Both the position numbers and the translations under genes were made by a program. From Fimenecus sp045578245 (GTDB lineage Bacteria > Bacillota > Clostridia > Oscillospirales > Acutalibacteraceae): DNA of 25,303 nucleotides. The notes under the pieces were generated by a model. The model did not search any database. It saw nothing but the letters and a program-made list of their open reading frames with translations, and was not told the DNA's origin. Shown here in pieces: positions 15,463 to 23,138 of the stretch. Within the stretch, counting starts at the first letter, position 1. The number at the start of each line of letters is the position of its first letter. The DNA lies in assembly GCA_045578245.1 (NCBI GenBank), contig JAZNJX010000031.1:1-25303 (forward strand), given 5' to 3'.

Positions 15463-16866
15463 TTATTGTGAGGTATAGTACCAATGAGGGTATTCTTTAT
15501 AGGATTCTTGCCATGATTCTGTGTATGTAAAAATTCCATCGTCATGCAAAACTCCTATCCTCTCTGAAAATGGCGAGTCTTTATAATTTATATAAATATA
15601 TTTCCATGCACCATATTCTGTAACTGTAGCATATTTTGAAATATCGCCACCACTGTTTCTTGCTGTGATTATCTCATTGATTTTATCTCCATCTTTAATG
15701 CGAACTGGAGCAATATCATTATAGTCTTCATATAGTACAATATCTACAATCTCATGGGTTTCTGTTGTTGGCATTTTAAAATCAAAATCTTCTGAAACAT
15801 ACCATTCATAATAACTACTATCTTCATAAATATAAATTATTGTAGGGTGAGTTATTGAGTCGTTTGAATAAATAAAATATCTGTTTTCAGGAATAACATA
15901 TTTCTGCCCCTTTTCAAGTTCAGGCAAATACTCAACACATATACTTAAATCTATCTGTTTTTTTAACTCGTAAGGAATCATATGATACGGGAATTTTTCT
16001 GGAAAAATATTGTTATTCGCAATAATCTTTTCATAGTTAATCCTCAAATAATTGCTACTACACTCATAATATTTCTGCCCGTTATATATCAATTCGTCTA
16101 TATGTGTTTCATCATTGCTGATATGTTGTATAACATCTATTCTTTCTGTATTCTTTTCATAATAAACTATGCCCACTATTCCCAAAACAAACGCAAGGAC
16201 AAGAGTGACTGCTGTTAATAACTTTATGACGATATGTTCTTTTTTCCATTTCTTATATATGCCTATAACAACTTTTTTCAAAAGAGTCGTTACGCAAATT
16301 AACACAAGTCCTAAAGTAAGAGTTAATGCTGATAAAAGAAAAAAGGGGTATAAATCATTAAAACCATTACGAACTAATTCCAAAGGTGAAAATGCCATCA
16401 CAAATATTAATGGAAATGCAAATTTTACTTTAACATTTAAAAGCCCTACACATATACAGCTCACAACATACAATACAGCACTAAATTTTACTACTTCATC
16501 TGACAAATTGAAAATAGTCATAACATATATTGTTACCAGATGAAAAGTGCAAAGAACAGTAAAAACTATGTTCTGCCATTTCTTTTTATCATTTTCTGCT
16601 TCCTGCATTGTACTGATTATAACTTCGTCACTTTTTGTCACCAATTCTTCATCACTCAATTTTTCACCAGCAAGCAGTTCATTAACAGTTACTCCAAGAG
16701 TTTTGGCAAGTGGAGTGAGAAAAACAATATCAGGAAAACCCTTACCAGTTTCCCACCGGGAAATTGCCTTGTCCGTACAGTTAAGGATTTCTGATAATTC
16801 CTTTTGGGTAAGACCTTTTTCTGTTCTAAGTTTTTTGATAAATTCACCAGTTTTTAAACTATCCAT
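15463..16866 (-). CDS. Membrane-anchored XRE-family regulator
   Basis: 467 residues. An N-terminal Cro/C1-type helix-turn-helix (about 7-61, IKKLRTEKGLTQKELSEILNCTDKAISRWETGKGFPD) is followed by about five membrane segments (roughly 99-118, 127-146, 148-164, 172-197 and 214-235) and a C-terminal domain of about 230 residues of unknown type. The order DNA-binding, membrane, sensor-like suggests a one-component regulator that responds at the membrane, but this is inference. The frame also offers an ATG at 16884. The ATG at 16864-16866 has AAAGGAG 8 bases upstream and fits the predicted transcript start near 16882, so it is preferred. It is a single-gene unit with its own promoter and terminator, and no target operon is evident beside it. 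Confidence 0.82.
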   Translation of the reverse strand: MDSLKTGEFIKKLRTEKGLTQKELSEILNCTDKAISRWETGKGFPDIVFLTPLAKTLGVTVNELLAGEKLSDEELVTKSDEVIISTMQEAENDKKKWQNIVFTVLCTFHLVTIYVMTIFNLSDEVVKFSAVLYVVSCICVGLLNVKVKFAFPLIFVMAFSPLELVRNGFNDLYPFFLLSALTLTLGLVLICVTTLLKKVVIGIYKKWKKEHIVIKLLTAVTLVLAFVLGIVGIVYYEKNTERIDVIQHISNDETHIDELIYNGQKYYECSSNYLRINYEKIIANNNIFPEKFPYHMIPYELKKQIDLSICVEYLPELEKGQKYVIPENRYFIYSNDSITHPTIIYIYEDSSYYEWYVSEDFDFKMPTTETHEIVDIVLYEDYNDIAPVRIKDGDKINEIITARNSGGDISKYATVTEYGAWKYIYINYKDSPFSERIGVLHDDGIFTYTESWQESYKEYPHWYYTSQ

Positions 16867-16888
16867 TTTTCGCACTCCTTTCATAAAA

Positions 16889-16917
16889 ATATTAACTTAT
16901 TTACAAGATTATTTCAA
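16889..16917 (-). promoter_or_regulatory. Promoter of the XRE membrane regulator
   Basis: On the minus strand TTGAAA (16912-16917), 17 bases, TAATAT (16889-16894). The predicted start of transcription is within about 20 bases of the chosen ATG, giving a very short leader. Confidence 0.65.
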
Positions 16918-16951
16918 CCTATGTAGCATAGAGTTGTTGATATATAAGGAA

Positions 16952-16976
16952 ATTCCCCCTCTATTTGAGGGGGAAT
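16952..16976 (-). terminator. Probable terminator of the secA operon
   Basis: A perfect 10-bp, GC-rich stem (ATTCCCCCTC 16952-16961 with GAGGGGGAAT 16967-16976) and a 5-base loop, just after the last gene of the secA operon. The T run on the minus strand is short (TTTCCTT). The plus side is richer in T (GTTTTTATTTT), so it may work in both directions. Confidence 0.65.
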
Positions 16977-16980
16977 GTTT

Positions 16981-17535
16981 TTATTTTATAGCATTATAAA
17001 TTGTAGGTACAAACAAGCCTAAGATATGTGGTAACACAAATGCATAAGCAACTGATGTTACAAGTGTAAGACCAAATTTTTCAAGTCTTGCACCAAGCCA
17101 GAAGATTCCATACAATGGTGCAACAAGAATCTTACTGATTTTCTTCTCATTATTTATAAAGTAATTTTCCTTGAGCATCATAACATCTTCAATTTGTGGG
17201 AAGAGGTTTGTAAGTATTGCAACACCAAAATACAAGCAAATCCAACCAAAGATATCTGCAAGTCTTCCGAAATAAATGATTGAAACTGAACCATACATCA
17301 GAATCATATTTCCCAAAACAAGGCTAAAGAAGAATGGAATGAAGCAAATATCGAAGCTTGGACCTTTTCTTCTTACAAGGTCATGGTCAACGTGGGACAT
17401 CATTTCGTCAAAACGAACCACTCTTTCGTCGTCTATGATAATTTTTGATGAACGACAACACATATGCTCAAAAAACGCATGGAGCATAGCACCTGGAAGT
17501 GTTAAAGCTTTGATTATTACATAAATTATTCTCAT
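16981..17535 (-). CDS. Small polytopic membrane protein with an HxxxEH motif, last gene of secA operon
   Basis: 184 residues with about four hydrophobic segments: the N terminus (1-20), about 64-88, about 93-111, and about 148-180. Near the N terminus lies LPGAMLHAFFEHMCC, containing H19-x3-E23-H24. It is loosely similar in position to the zinc-binding helix of membrane metalloproteases, though not the standard HExxH. I do not recognise the family with confidence. The start overlaps the stop of the upstream gene by four bases (ATGA), so translation is coupled, and a common function with the zinc-ribbon TPR-like protein is likely. A terminator hairpin follows directly. It could be an integral-membrane partner or a degenerate zincin-like protein; the present sequence cannot decide. 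Confidence 0.7.
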   Translation of the reverse strand: MRIIYVIIKALTLPGAMLHAFFEHMCCRSSKIIIDDERVVRFDEMMSHVDHDLVRRKGPSFDICFIPFFFSLVLGNMILMYGSVSIIYFGRLADIFGWICLYFGVAILTNLFPQIEDVMMLKENYFINNEKKISKILVAPLYGIFWLGARLEKFGLTLVTSVAYAFVLPHILGLFVPTIYNAIK

Positions 17536-19076
17536 ATCAAATCGTACCTTCCACTTTCCACAAGATTTTTAAGTGTTGTTTTGCCAGATTTCAAATCTTC
17601 CAAATCTGCATCATACTGTTTAGTATCTTTAATTGTCATCTTAAGATTTTCTTCCATTGCTTTGTAATTATCATTATCCCCTGCCTGGAGTGATGCTAAA
17701 GCAGCAATCTCCCATGCCTGAGGATACATAGAAATCATAGCACTATATGAATCTATATAGCTTTCTGACAATGCATAACAGCAATCATTGATAACATCAA
17801 CAGCCTCATCATATTTTTCCATCATAATAAGATTAAGACCTTTTTGCATTGTGAGAACAGGACTATATCTCATAACAAAAGCATCTCCACCAGAACTTTC
17901 TTCCAACGTCTTAATACCCTGGTCTGCGTACTTAATAGCAGCATCGTAATCCTTATCACGATAACGAGAAACCATTGACATTATGAGATAATAGTCAGTA
18001 GCTTCACTGTTTATTTCATAAAGGTCTTTTGCGAGAGTTTCTGCCTTTTCATACTCACCAAGTTTAACATATGTATCTGCCAACATATACCCTGCAAGGC
18101 TCTTCATAAATTGTGATGACTCAACTGCCTTTTCCATATGGTCAACATAGTCTTTTTCTTCCTTTTCAAGAAGAATCGCTGCCTGATATTTAGCAATATA
18201 CACCCAACCGGCATCAACTGTATATTTTGTTTCAGTACCGTCAGGAGTGAAATTAGCATCTGTTTCATCCTTATAAACGTTACCCTTGACATAAATTGTT
18301 TTGCCGATAAGCTTATCAAGTTCTTTCAAGGTGTCTTCATAGTTCTTCTCGCTGATTGTGTTCAAATCCACATGCTGACTAATGATAACACTTGTTGCTT
18401 CCATAGCCTCAATATCAGCAATAATCTTTTTAGAATCCTTAAAGACAGGAAGTTTAAGTTCTTTTTCGCTGAGGAATGTTGCAATTTCACTATTTATTGA
18501 CTCAATATTTCCAAGGTCATAGTAAAGTTTAATTCTCTTTTCGTAAAGATTATAAAACTCATTCTTTGTTTCTTTTTGGGAAACAAGTTCCAATGCATTT
18601 TCATATTCAATCAATGCTGTGAATGTCTTATTCTCAGCAGCAGCTTTGTCCGCCTTCTTCATAACAGAGAAAATCGGTACATTTATTGCAAAACAGAACA
18701 TTGCACCAACCACAATACAAGCCATAACAAGAACTGCGATGATTCCTCTGTAGTCATAAGGACACTTTTCTAAAAGTGACTCACATTCCTGACAGTAAGG
18801 ACCTTGTGGATTCTTTTCCGTTCCTCTTGGTTTTTCACCACAGTATTCACAAAGCTCTTCAGCTTTTTTCTCTGTTTTTGTGTCTTTAGAAACAGTTTGT
18901 GGGTTATATCCCTCAACCTCTAATTCTTCAATCGCAAGACTTTCTTCTGCTTCCTTCTTGCTCTTATCAAGTTCTTCCTTAAAGATTCTTGCAAGGTCTT
19001 CCATTTCCTGCTGAAGTTCGTCCGGTTGTGTATCAGCATTCTGACCAGCATTTAATCTTTCTTTATTTTCGTCCAA
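17532..19076 (-). CDS. Zinc-ribbon, single-TM, TPR-like repeat protein (TTG start)
   Basis: 514 residues. The N terminus is acidic and coiled-coil-like (15-75). A zinc ribbon follows with cysteine pairs at 76/79 and 95/98, then one transmembrane helix (about 109-133). A long helical repeat region (about 145-490) contains TPR-like blocks such as 'YVKLGEYEKAETLAKDLYEI' and 'GLNLIMMEKYDEAVDVINDC'. The repeats should lie outside the membrane and the ribbon inside. The start is a TTG (19074-19076): AAGGAGG (19084-19090) sits 7 bases upstream, and no ATG is better placed. It lies 34 bases after secA and is coupled by a 4-base overlap to the next membrane gene. Its ribbon-TM-outside layout resembles the third gene of the SPFH operon (7071-8213). 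The function is unknown. Confidence 0.8.
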   Translation of the reverse strand: MDENKERLNAGQNADTQPDELQQEMEDLARIFKEELDKSKKEAEESLAIEELEVEGYNPQTVSKDTKTEKKAEELCEYCGEKPRGTEKNPQGPYCQECESLLEKCPYDYRGIIAVLVMACIVVGAMFCFAINVPIFSVMKKADKAAAENKTFTALIEYENALELVSQKETKNEFYNLYEKRIKLYYDLGNIESINSEIATFLSEKELKLPVFKDSKKIIADIEAMEATSVIISQHVDLNTISEKNYEDTLKELDKLIGKTIYVKGNVYKDETDANFTPDGTETKYTVDAGWVYIAKYQAAILLEKEEKDYVDHMEKAVESSQFMKSLAGYMLADTYVKLGEYEKAETLAKDLYEINSEATDYYLIMSMVSRYRDKDYDAAIKYADQGIKTLEESSGGDAFVMRYSPVLTMQKGLNLIMMEKYDEAVDVINDCCYALSESYIDSYSAMISMYPQAWEIAALASLQAGDNDNYKAMEENLKMTIKDTKQYDADLEDLKSGKTTLKNLVESGRYDLI

Positions 19077-19110
19077 GGTTATTCCTCCTTTGGATTTTAT
19101 CCGTTAAAAA

Positions 19111-21840
19111 TCAGTTTTCATTTGCTCCGCAGCATTTCTTGTATTTTTTACCACTTCCGCAAGGACATGGGTCATTTCGACCTACTTTTTGTCCCTTTTT
19201 AACTGGCTGTTTTTTCTCACTGCCATCGGAAGCACCATTTGTTGCAGTGATTTTTGCTGCCTGTTCACGTTTAACATCCTCTTCACTTCTTAAACGGAAC
19301 ACTGTAAGTGTTGTAACAGTTCCTTCACGGATAAGTGAATTCATTTCGTCAAACATATCATAACTTTCCATACGGAATGCAACTACAGGGTCTTGCTGGG
19401 CATATGAACGGAGATAGATACCACGTTTTAATTCTTCCATAGCATCAAGGTGGTCCATCCAACGCTGGTCAACATTATGCAAAAGAACTTTTCTCTCAAG
19501 TTCTGTCATAATTGCTTCGCCATATTCCTGTGACTTAGCATTATAAATTTCCATAGCCTTGTTGTAGAAATAATCTTTATATTCCTTATTAGTATCAAAT
19601 TTATTTTCAAGACCGTCTTCTGCGAGATACTTAAGTTTGTTAACAAGTCCTGCTCTGTTCCACTCATCAGGTGACTGAGATTCAGGACAATAGAAATCAA
19701 CTGTTTCTTCAAAATATCCGTCAAACATTTTAAGGATTGCAGAGTGAATATCAAAGCCATCGAGAACCTGATTACGCTGTTCATAAATCTTCTTTCTCTG
19801 TTCATTCATAACGTCATCAAAGCGAAGAACACTACGACGAGCTGCAAAGTGATTGCCCTCTACCTTTTTCTGTGCATTTTCAATTGTACCTGAGAAGATT
19901 TTTGCTTCAATAGGAAGTTCTGCAGCACTCTTGAATGCATCAAGAATATTGTAGAATCTGTCACCTGCGAAGAGTCGGAGCAATTCGTCTTCTGCTGAAA
20001 GATAGAACTTACTGCGACCAGGGTCACCCTGACGACCTGCACGACCACGCAACTGATTATCAATTCTTCGTGATTCGTGGCGTTCTGTACCGATTATGAA
20101 CAAGCCACCTGCTTGACGAACTTTATCAGCCTCATCTTTCAACTGGTCTTTATATTTCTTTTCGAGTTCACGATATGTGTTTCTTGCTTCAATGATATCT
20201 GTGTTATCCGTCTCTGCAAAACCTGTTGCTTCGGCAATAAGCTCCTCGGAGAATTCAAGTCTTCTCATCTCAGCACGAGCCATATACTCAGGGTTACCAC
20301 CAAGGATAATGTCAGTGCCACGACCTGCCATGTTTGTAGCAATAGTAACTGCACCAAGAGAACCTGCTTGAGCGATAATCTCTGCTTCCTTATCGTGATA
20401 TTTGGCATTAAGTACATTATGTTTAATGCCATATTTTTTAAGTGCCTTACTTAAAAGTTCACTCTTTTCGATATTTGTTGTACCAACAAGAACAGGCTGA
20501 CCGATTTTGTTACATTCAAGAATCTGTTCAATAATCGCTCTGAATTTTACAGTTTCTGTTTTATAAAGAACATCTTCTTCGTCCTTACGAATCATTGGCT
20601 TATTTGTTGGAATTTCGATAACGTCAAGGCTGTAAATCTCCTGGAATTCAGCACTTTCCGTCATAGCAGTACCTGTCATACCTGAAAGCTTTGTGTACTG
20701 ACGGAAATAGTTCTGGAAAGTGATTGTAGCAAGAGTTTTTGACTCTCTTTCAACCTTAACATTTTCTTTTGCTTCAATAGCCTGATGCAGACCGTCAGAA
20801 TAACGACGACCCATCATAATACGACCTGTAAACTCGTCAACGATAAGTACCTGACCATCTTTTACAACATAGTCAACATCTCGTTTCATAACACCAATTG
20901 CCTTAATTGCAAGGTCAAGGTGGTGCTGGAGAGTAAGATTTTCTACGTCAGCAAGGTTTTCAACGCCAAATGCTTTTTCTGCCTTTTTGATACCTCTCTG
21001 TGTAAGAGATGCTGTTTTGCCCTTTTCGTCAACTACGAAATCATACTCATCAGGAACTGTATTTTCAATACCTTGCTTTGAGTCGATTTCTTTTACAACA
21101 TACATTTTAAGACTTCTTGCAAAGTTGTTTGCCACCTTATAAAGCTCGTTTGACTTATCTCCCATACCTGAAATGATAAGTGGAGTTCTTGCTTCATCAA
21201 TAAGGATTGAGTCAACCTCGTCAACGATTGCGAAGTTATGACCACGCTGAACTCTCTGTTCTGCGTAGATAACCATGTTATCACGAAGATAGTCAAAGCC
21301 CATTTCGTTGTTTGTACCATAAGTAATATCGCAAGCATAAGCTTCTCTTCTCTGCTCACCATCAAGGTCGTGAACGATAAGACCTACTGAAAGCCCCATG
21401 AAACGATAAAGCTTACCCATCCATTCGGAGTCGCGACGAGCAAGATAATCGTTAACGGTAACAACATGAACACCTTTGCCTGAAAGCGCATTAAGGTATG
21501 CAGGAAGTGTTGCAACAAGAGTTTTACCTTCACCTGTTCTCATTTCGGCAATTCGTCCCTGATGAAGAACTATACCACCGATAATCTGTACTGGGAAATG
21601 ACGCATATTAAGAACACGGGCAGAAGCTTCTCGACAAGCAGCAAATGCTTCCGGCAAAATATCGTCAAGTGTTTCACCATTTTTAAGTCTTTCTTTAAAT
21701 TCAGGAGTTTTAGCCTGAAGCTGTGCATCTGTAAGCGCTTTATATTCTTCTTCCAATGCTAAAACTTTTTTTTGAATCGGAATTATTCTTTTGATTTCTC
21801 GTGAAGAATAATCACCGAATATCTTCTTAAATAATGACAT
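19111..21840 (-). CDS. secA: Preprotein translocase ATPase SecA
   Basis: 909 residues, close to the E. coli SecA length and longer than many Firmicutes homologues. It drives export of unfolded proteins through SecYEG. Landmarks are Walker A MRTGEGKT (100-107), the DEAD-like VDEVDSILIDEARTPLIISG, the cross-linking and helical scaffold regions, and helicase motif TNMAGRGTDIILGG followed by GTERHESRRIDNQLRGRAGRQGD. The C-terminal zinc-binding SEC-C motif NDPCPCGSGKKYKKCC (C892, C894, C903, C904) is present. An AAAGGA ribosome site lies about 13 bases before the ATG. It is first of a three-gene minus-strand operon with two uncharacterised membrane proteins. Confidence 0.98.
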   Translation of the reverse strand: MSLFKKIFGDYSSREIKRIIPIQKKVLALEEEYKALTDAQLQAKTPEFKERLKNGETLDDILPEAFAACREASARVLNMRHFPVQIIGGIVLHQGRIAEMRTGEGKTLVATLPAYLNALSGKGVHVVTVNDYLARRDSEWMGKLYRFMGLSVGLIVHDLDGEQRREAYACDITYGTNNEMGFDYLRDNMVIYAEQRVQRGHNFAIVDEVDSILIDEARTPLIISGMGDKSNELYKVANNFARSLKMYVVKEIDSKQGIENTVPDEYDFVVDEKGKTASLTQRGIKKAEKAFGVENLADVENLTLQHHLDLAIKAIGVMKRDVDYVVKDGQVLIVDEFTGRIMMGRRYSDGLHQAIEAKENVKVERESKTLATITFQNYFRQYTKLSGMTGTAMTESAEFQEIYSLDVIEIPTNKPMIRKDEEDVLYKTETVKFRAIIEQILECNKIGQPVLVGTTNIEKSELLSKALKKYGIKHNVLNAKYHDKEAEIIAQAGSLGAVTIATNMAGRGTDIILGGNPEYMARAEMRRLEFSEELIAEATGFAETDNTDIIEARNTYRELEKKYKDQLKDEADKVRQAGGLFIIGTERHESRRIDNQLRGRAGRQGDPGRSKFYLSAEDELLRLFAGDRFYNILDAFKSAAELPIEAKIFSGTIENAQKKVEGNHFAARRSVLRFDDVMNEQRKKIYEQRNQVLDGFDIHSAILKMFDGYFEETVDFYCPESQSPDEWNRAGLVNKLKYLAEDGLENKFDTNKEYKDYFYNKAMEIYNAKSQEYGEAIMTELERKVLLHNVDQRWMDHLDAMEELKRGIYLRSYAQQDPVVAFRMESYDMFDEMNSLIREGTVTTLTVFRLRSEEDVKREQAAKITATNGASDGSEKKQPVKKGQKVGRNDPCPCGSGKKYKKCCGANEN

Positions 21841-21934
21841 TTTTTATATCTATCCTTTCCGTTTTTTAACGAATTACGGGTCTTTTAGAGTTATATTGTA
21901 ACTGCTCAAACTCTCCCATTATCAATTTGGTAAC

Positions 21935-21943
21935 ATTATAACA
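21935..21943 (-). promoter_or_regulatory. Candidate extended -10 promoter of secA
   Basis: On the minus strand TGT followed directly by TATAAT forms an extended -10 with no clear -35. It overlaps a perfect 12-bp palindrome, AACATATATGTT (21940-21951). The leader to the secA ATG would be about 90 bases. Confidence 0.45.
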
Positions 21944-21994
21944 TATATGTTCAAAAAAATCATTAATTTTTTGTGAAAAATTTAAGTATTTTCC

Positions 21995-22023
21995 TTGATT
22001 TACACGACATTTTTTGATATTCT
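21995..22023 (+). promoter_or_regulatory. Candidate promoter of the SCP2-like gene
   Basis: TTGATT (21995-22000), 17 bases, TATTCT (22018-22023), about 60 bases upstream of the chosen start. A nearer TATACT (22052-22057) without a matching -35 is an alternative. Confidence 0.35.
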
Positions 22024-22084
22024 TAATATGTATATAAATTTCTTAATTTAGTTATACTGAAAATTGATTAAGGAGGCGTTCAAA

Positions 22085-22849
22085 ATGACTGACGCAAGAA
22101 CATTAGCATACATAAATATGTACGCAGTTCTCGGCACGTTGGAAAACCTTTGCGAACTTGATGACAAAGCAAAAGAGATTCTTTCAACTCTTGAAAATCC
22201 TGTATCTTTGGCATTCGACGTTAAAGATGGTCCAAGTGCAACACTTACATTCTCTAAAAACGGATGCCGTATGGAAGATGGCGTCAACAGCAAGTGCGAT
22301 ATTAAGATTCCAGTATCATCTTGCGACAAATTCAACAAAATTATTGATGGTGTTGTTACACCTATCCCAACAAAAGGTCTTACAAAGATTAACTTCCTTT
22401 TAAAGACTTTCACAGCCCTTACAGACAGACTTACAGAAGTTATGCGTCCATCTGCTGAAGCACTTAAGGACCCTGATTTCTTCCGTCTTAACACACTTTG
22501 CACATTCTATACTGTATCTGTTGCAATCTCACAGATTGGTAATCAGGATGCTATCGGTAAATTCAGTGCTTCCAACATTGCTGACGGTGATATTCAGATT
22601 GGTATTAAAGATACTGTTTACGCAACAATCCGTGTTAAGAATAATCGTCTTATCACAATTAAGCAGGCTTCTCCAAAGCCTCGTGCAATTATGGAATTCT
22701 GTGACCTTGAACTTGCAAACGCTCTTTTTGCAGGTACAGTTAACTCAATCGACCACGTAGGCAACGGTAATATCGTTATCCGCGGTCTTATCTCAATGGT
22801 TGACAATGTAAACCGAATTCTTGACAGAGTTGCATTGTACTTGGCATAG
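22085..22849 (+). CDS. SCP2-like (sterol carrier type) lipid-binding-fold protein
   Basis: 254 residues, no signal peptide or membrane helix. It appears to hold two SCP2-like units. The first (about 10-125) has VSLAFDVKDGPSATLTF, the DIKIPVSSCDKFNKIIDG stretch and TKGLTKINFLLKTF. The second (about 150-254) has DGDIQIGIKDTVYATIRV, MEFCDLELANALFAGTVNSID and NIVIRGLISMVDNVNRIL. SCP2 folds bind lipids or acyl compounds, and the bacterial family members are mostly uncharacterised. The frame can be extended to a TTG at 22064, but AAGGAGG lies 8 bases before the ATG at 22085, which is therefore chosen. Its TAG stop straddles the left end of the inverted-repeat element. Codon use is strongly biased to U-ending Ala, Gly, Leu and Arg codons, like the two genes downstream, suggesting high expression. 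Confidence 0.75.
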   Translation: MTDARTLAYINMYAVLGTLENLCELDDKAKEILSTLENPVSLAFDVKDGPSATLTFSKNGCRMEDGVNSKCDIKIPVSSCDKFNKIIDGVVTPIPTKGLTKINFLLKTFTALTDRLTEVMRPSAEALKDPDFFRLNTLCTFYTVSVAISQIGNQDAIGKFSASNIADGDIQIGIKDTVYATIRVKNNRLITIKQASPKPRAIMEFCDLELANALFAGTVNSIDHVGNGNIVIRGLISMVDNVNRILDRVALYLA

Positions 22850-23125
22850 GCGTATAAAAGCCAAACATAACATGTCGTAAATACAGACTTATAACAAATT
22901 TTCACTTTTTCACCCTCGCCTTGCGCCAGCAAGCCTTCGGTCTCAAAAGCAAAAATTTATCTAAAATTCAAGTATTTACGATGCAAGGCAGTTTTTGACG
23001 AGCAGATTTTTTGTCTGTACAAGGCATAAATTTGCAGCAATACTGTCGTATTACAAAAATTTTAACGAAGTACAGGCGAAAATCTGCCGTAAAAAACCAT
23101 ATTAGGTTTGGCTTTTATTCGCCTA
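22847..23125. mobile_element. 279-bp MITE-like element with 24-bp terminal inverted repeats
   Basis: The left end (22847-22870, TAGGCGTATAAAAGCCAAAC...) and the reverse complement of the right end (23102-23125) match at 22 of 24 positions. The terminal TA pairs could be a TA target duplication, as in IS630/Tc1-type elements. Inside are two more inverted repeats: CGTAAATAC (22876-22884) with GTATTTACG (22972-22980), and a long imperfect pair at 22991-23020 and 23070-23097 (shared core GCAGATTTT). No credible coding sequence is present. As RNA it could form a closed three-way structure. It occupies exactly the space between the upstream stop codon and the ribosome site of the next gene. It could instead be a repeated regulatory RNA or intergenic palindrome. 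Confidence 0.65.
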
Positions 23126-23138
23126 GGAGGACAAAAAA

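Noticed and set aside
16547..16999. 150-residue plus-strand frame across the XRE gene start
   Set aside because: Antisense to the helix-turn-helix coding part, with low-complexity Ser/Phe-rich translation and no ribosome site. It is a shadow.
21940..21953. LexA-box-like GAAC...GTT palindrome near the secA promoter
   Set aside because: The Gram-positive SOS box needs four bases between GAAC and GTTC. Here the spacing is six and the right arm is GTTA, so it is only an AT-rich palindrome.
22064..22084. TTG at 22064 as start of the SCP2-like gene
   Set aside because: It would place the AAGGAGG inside the coding region. The ATG at 22085 has this site at ideal spacing.
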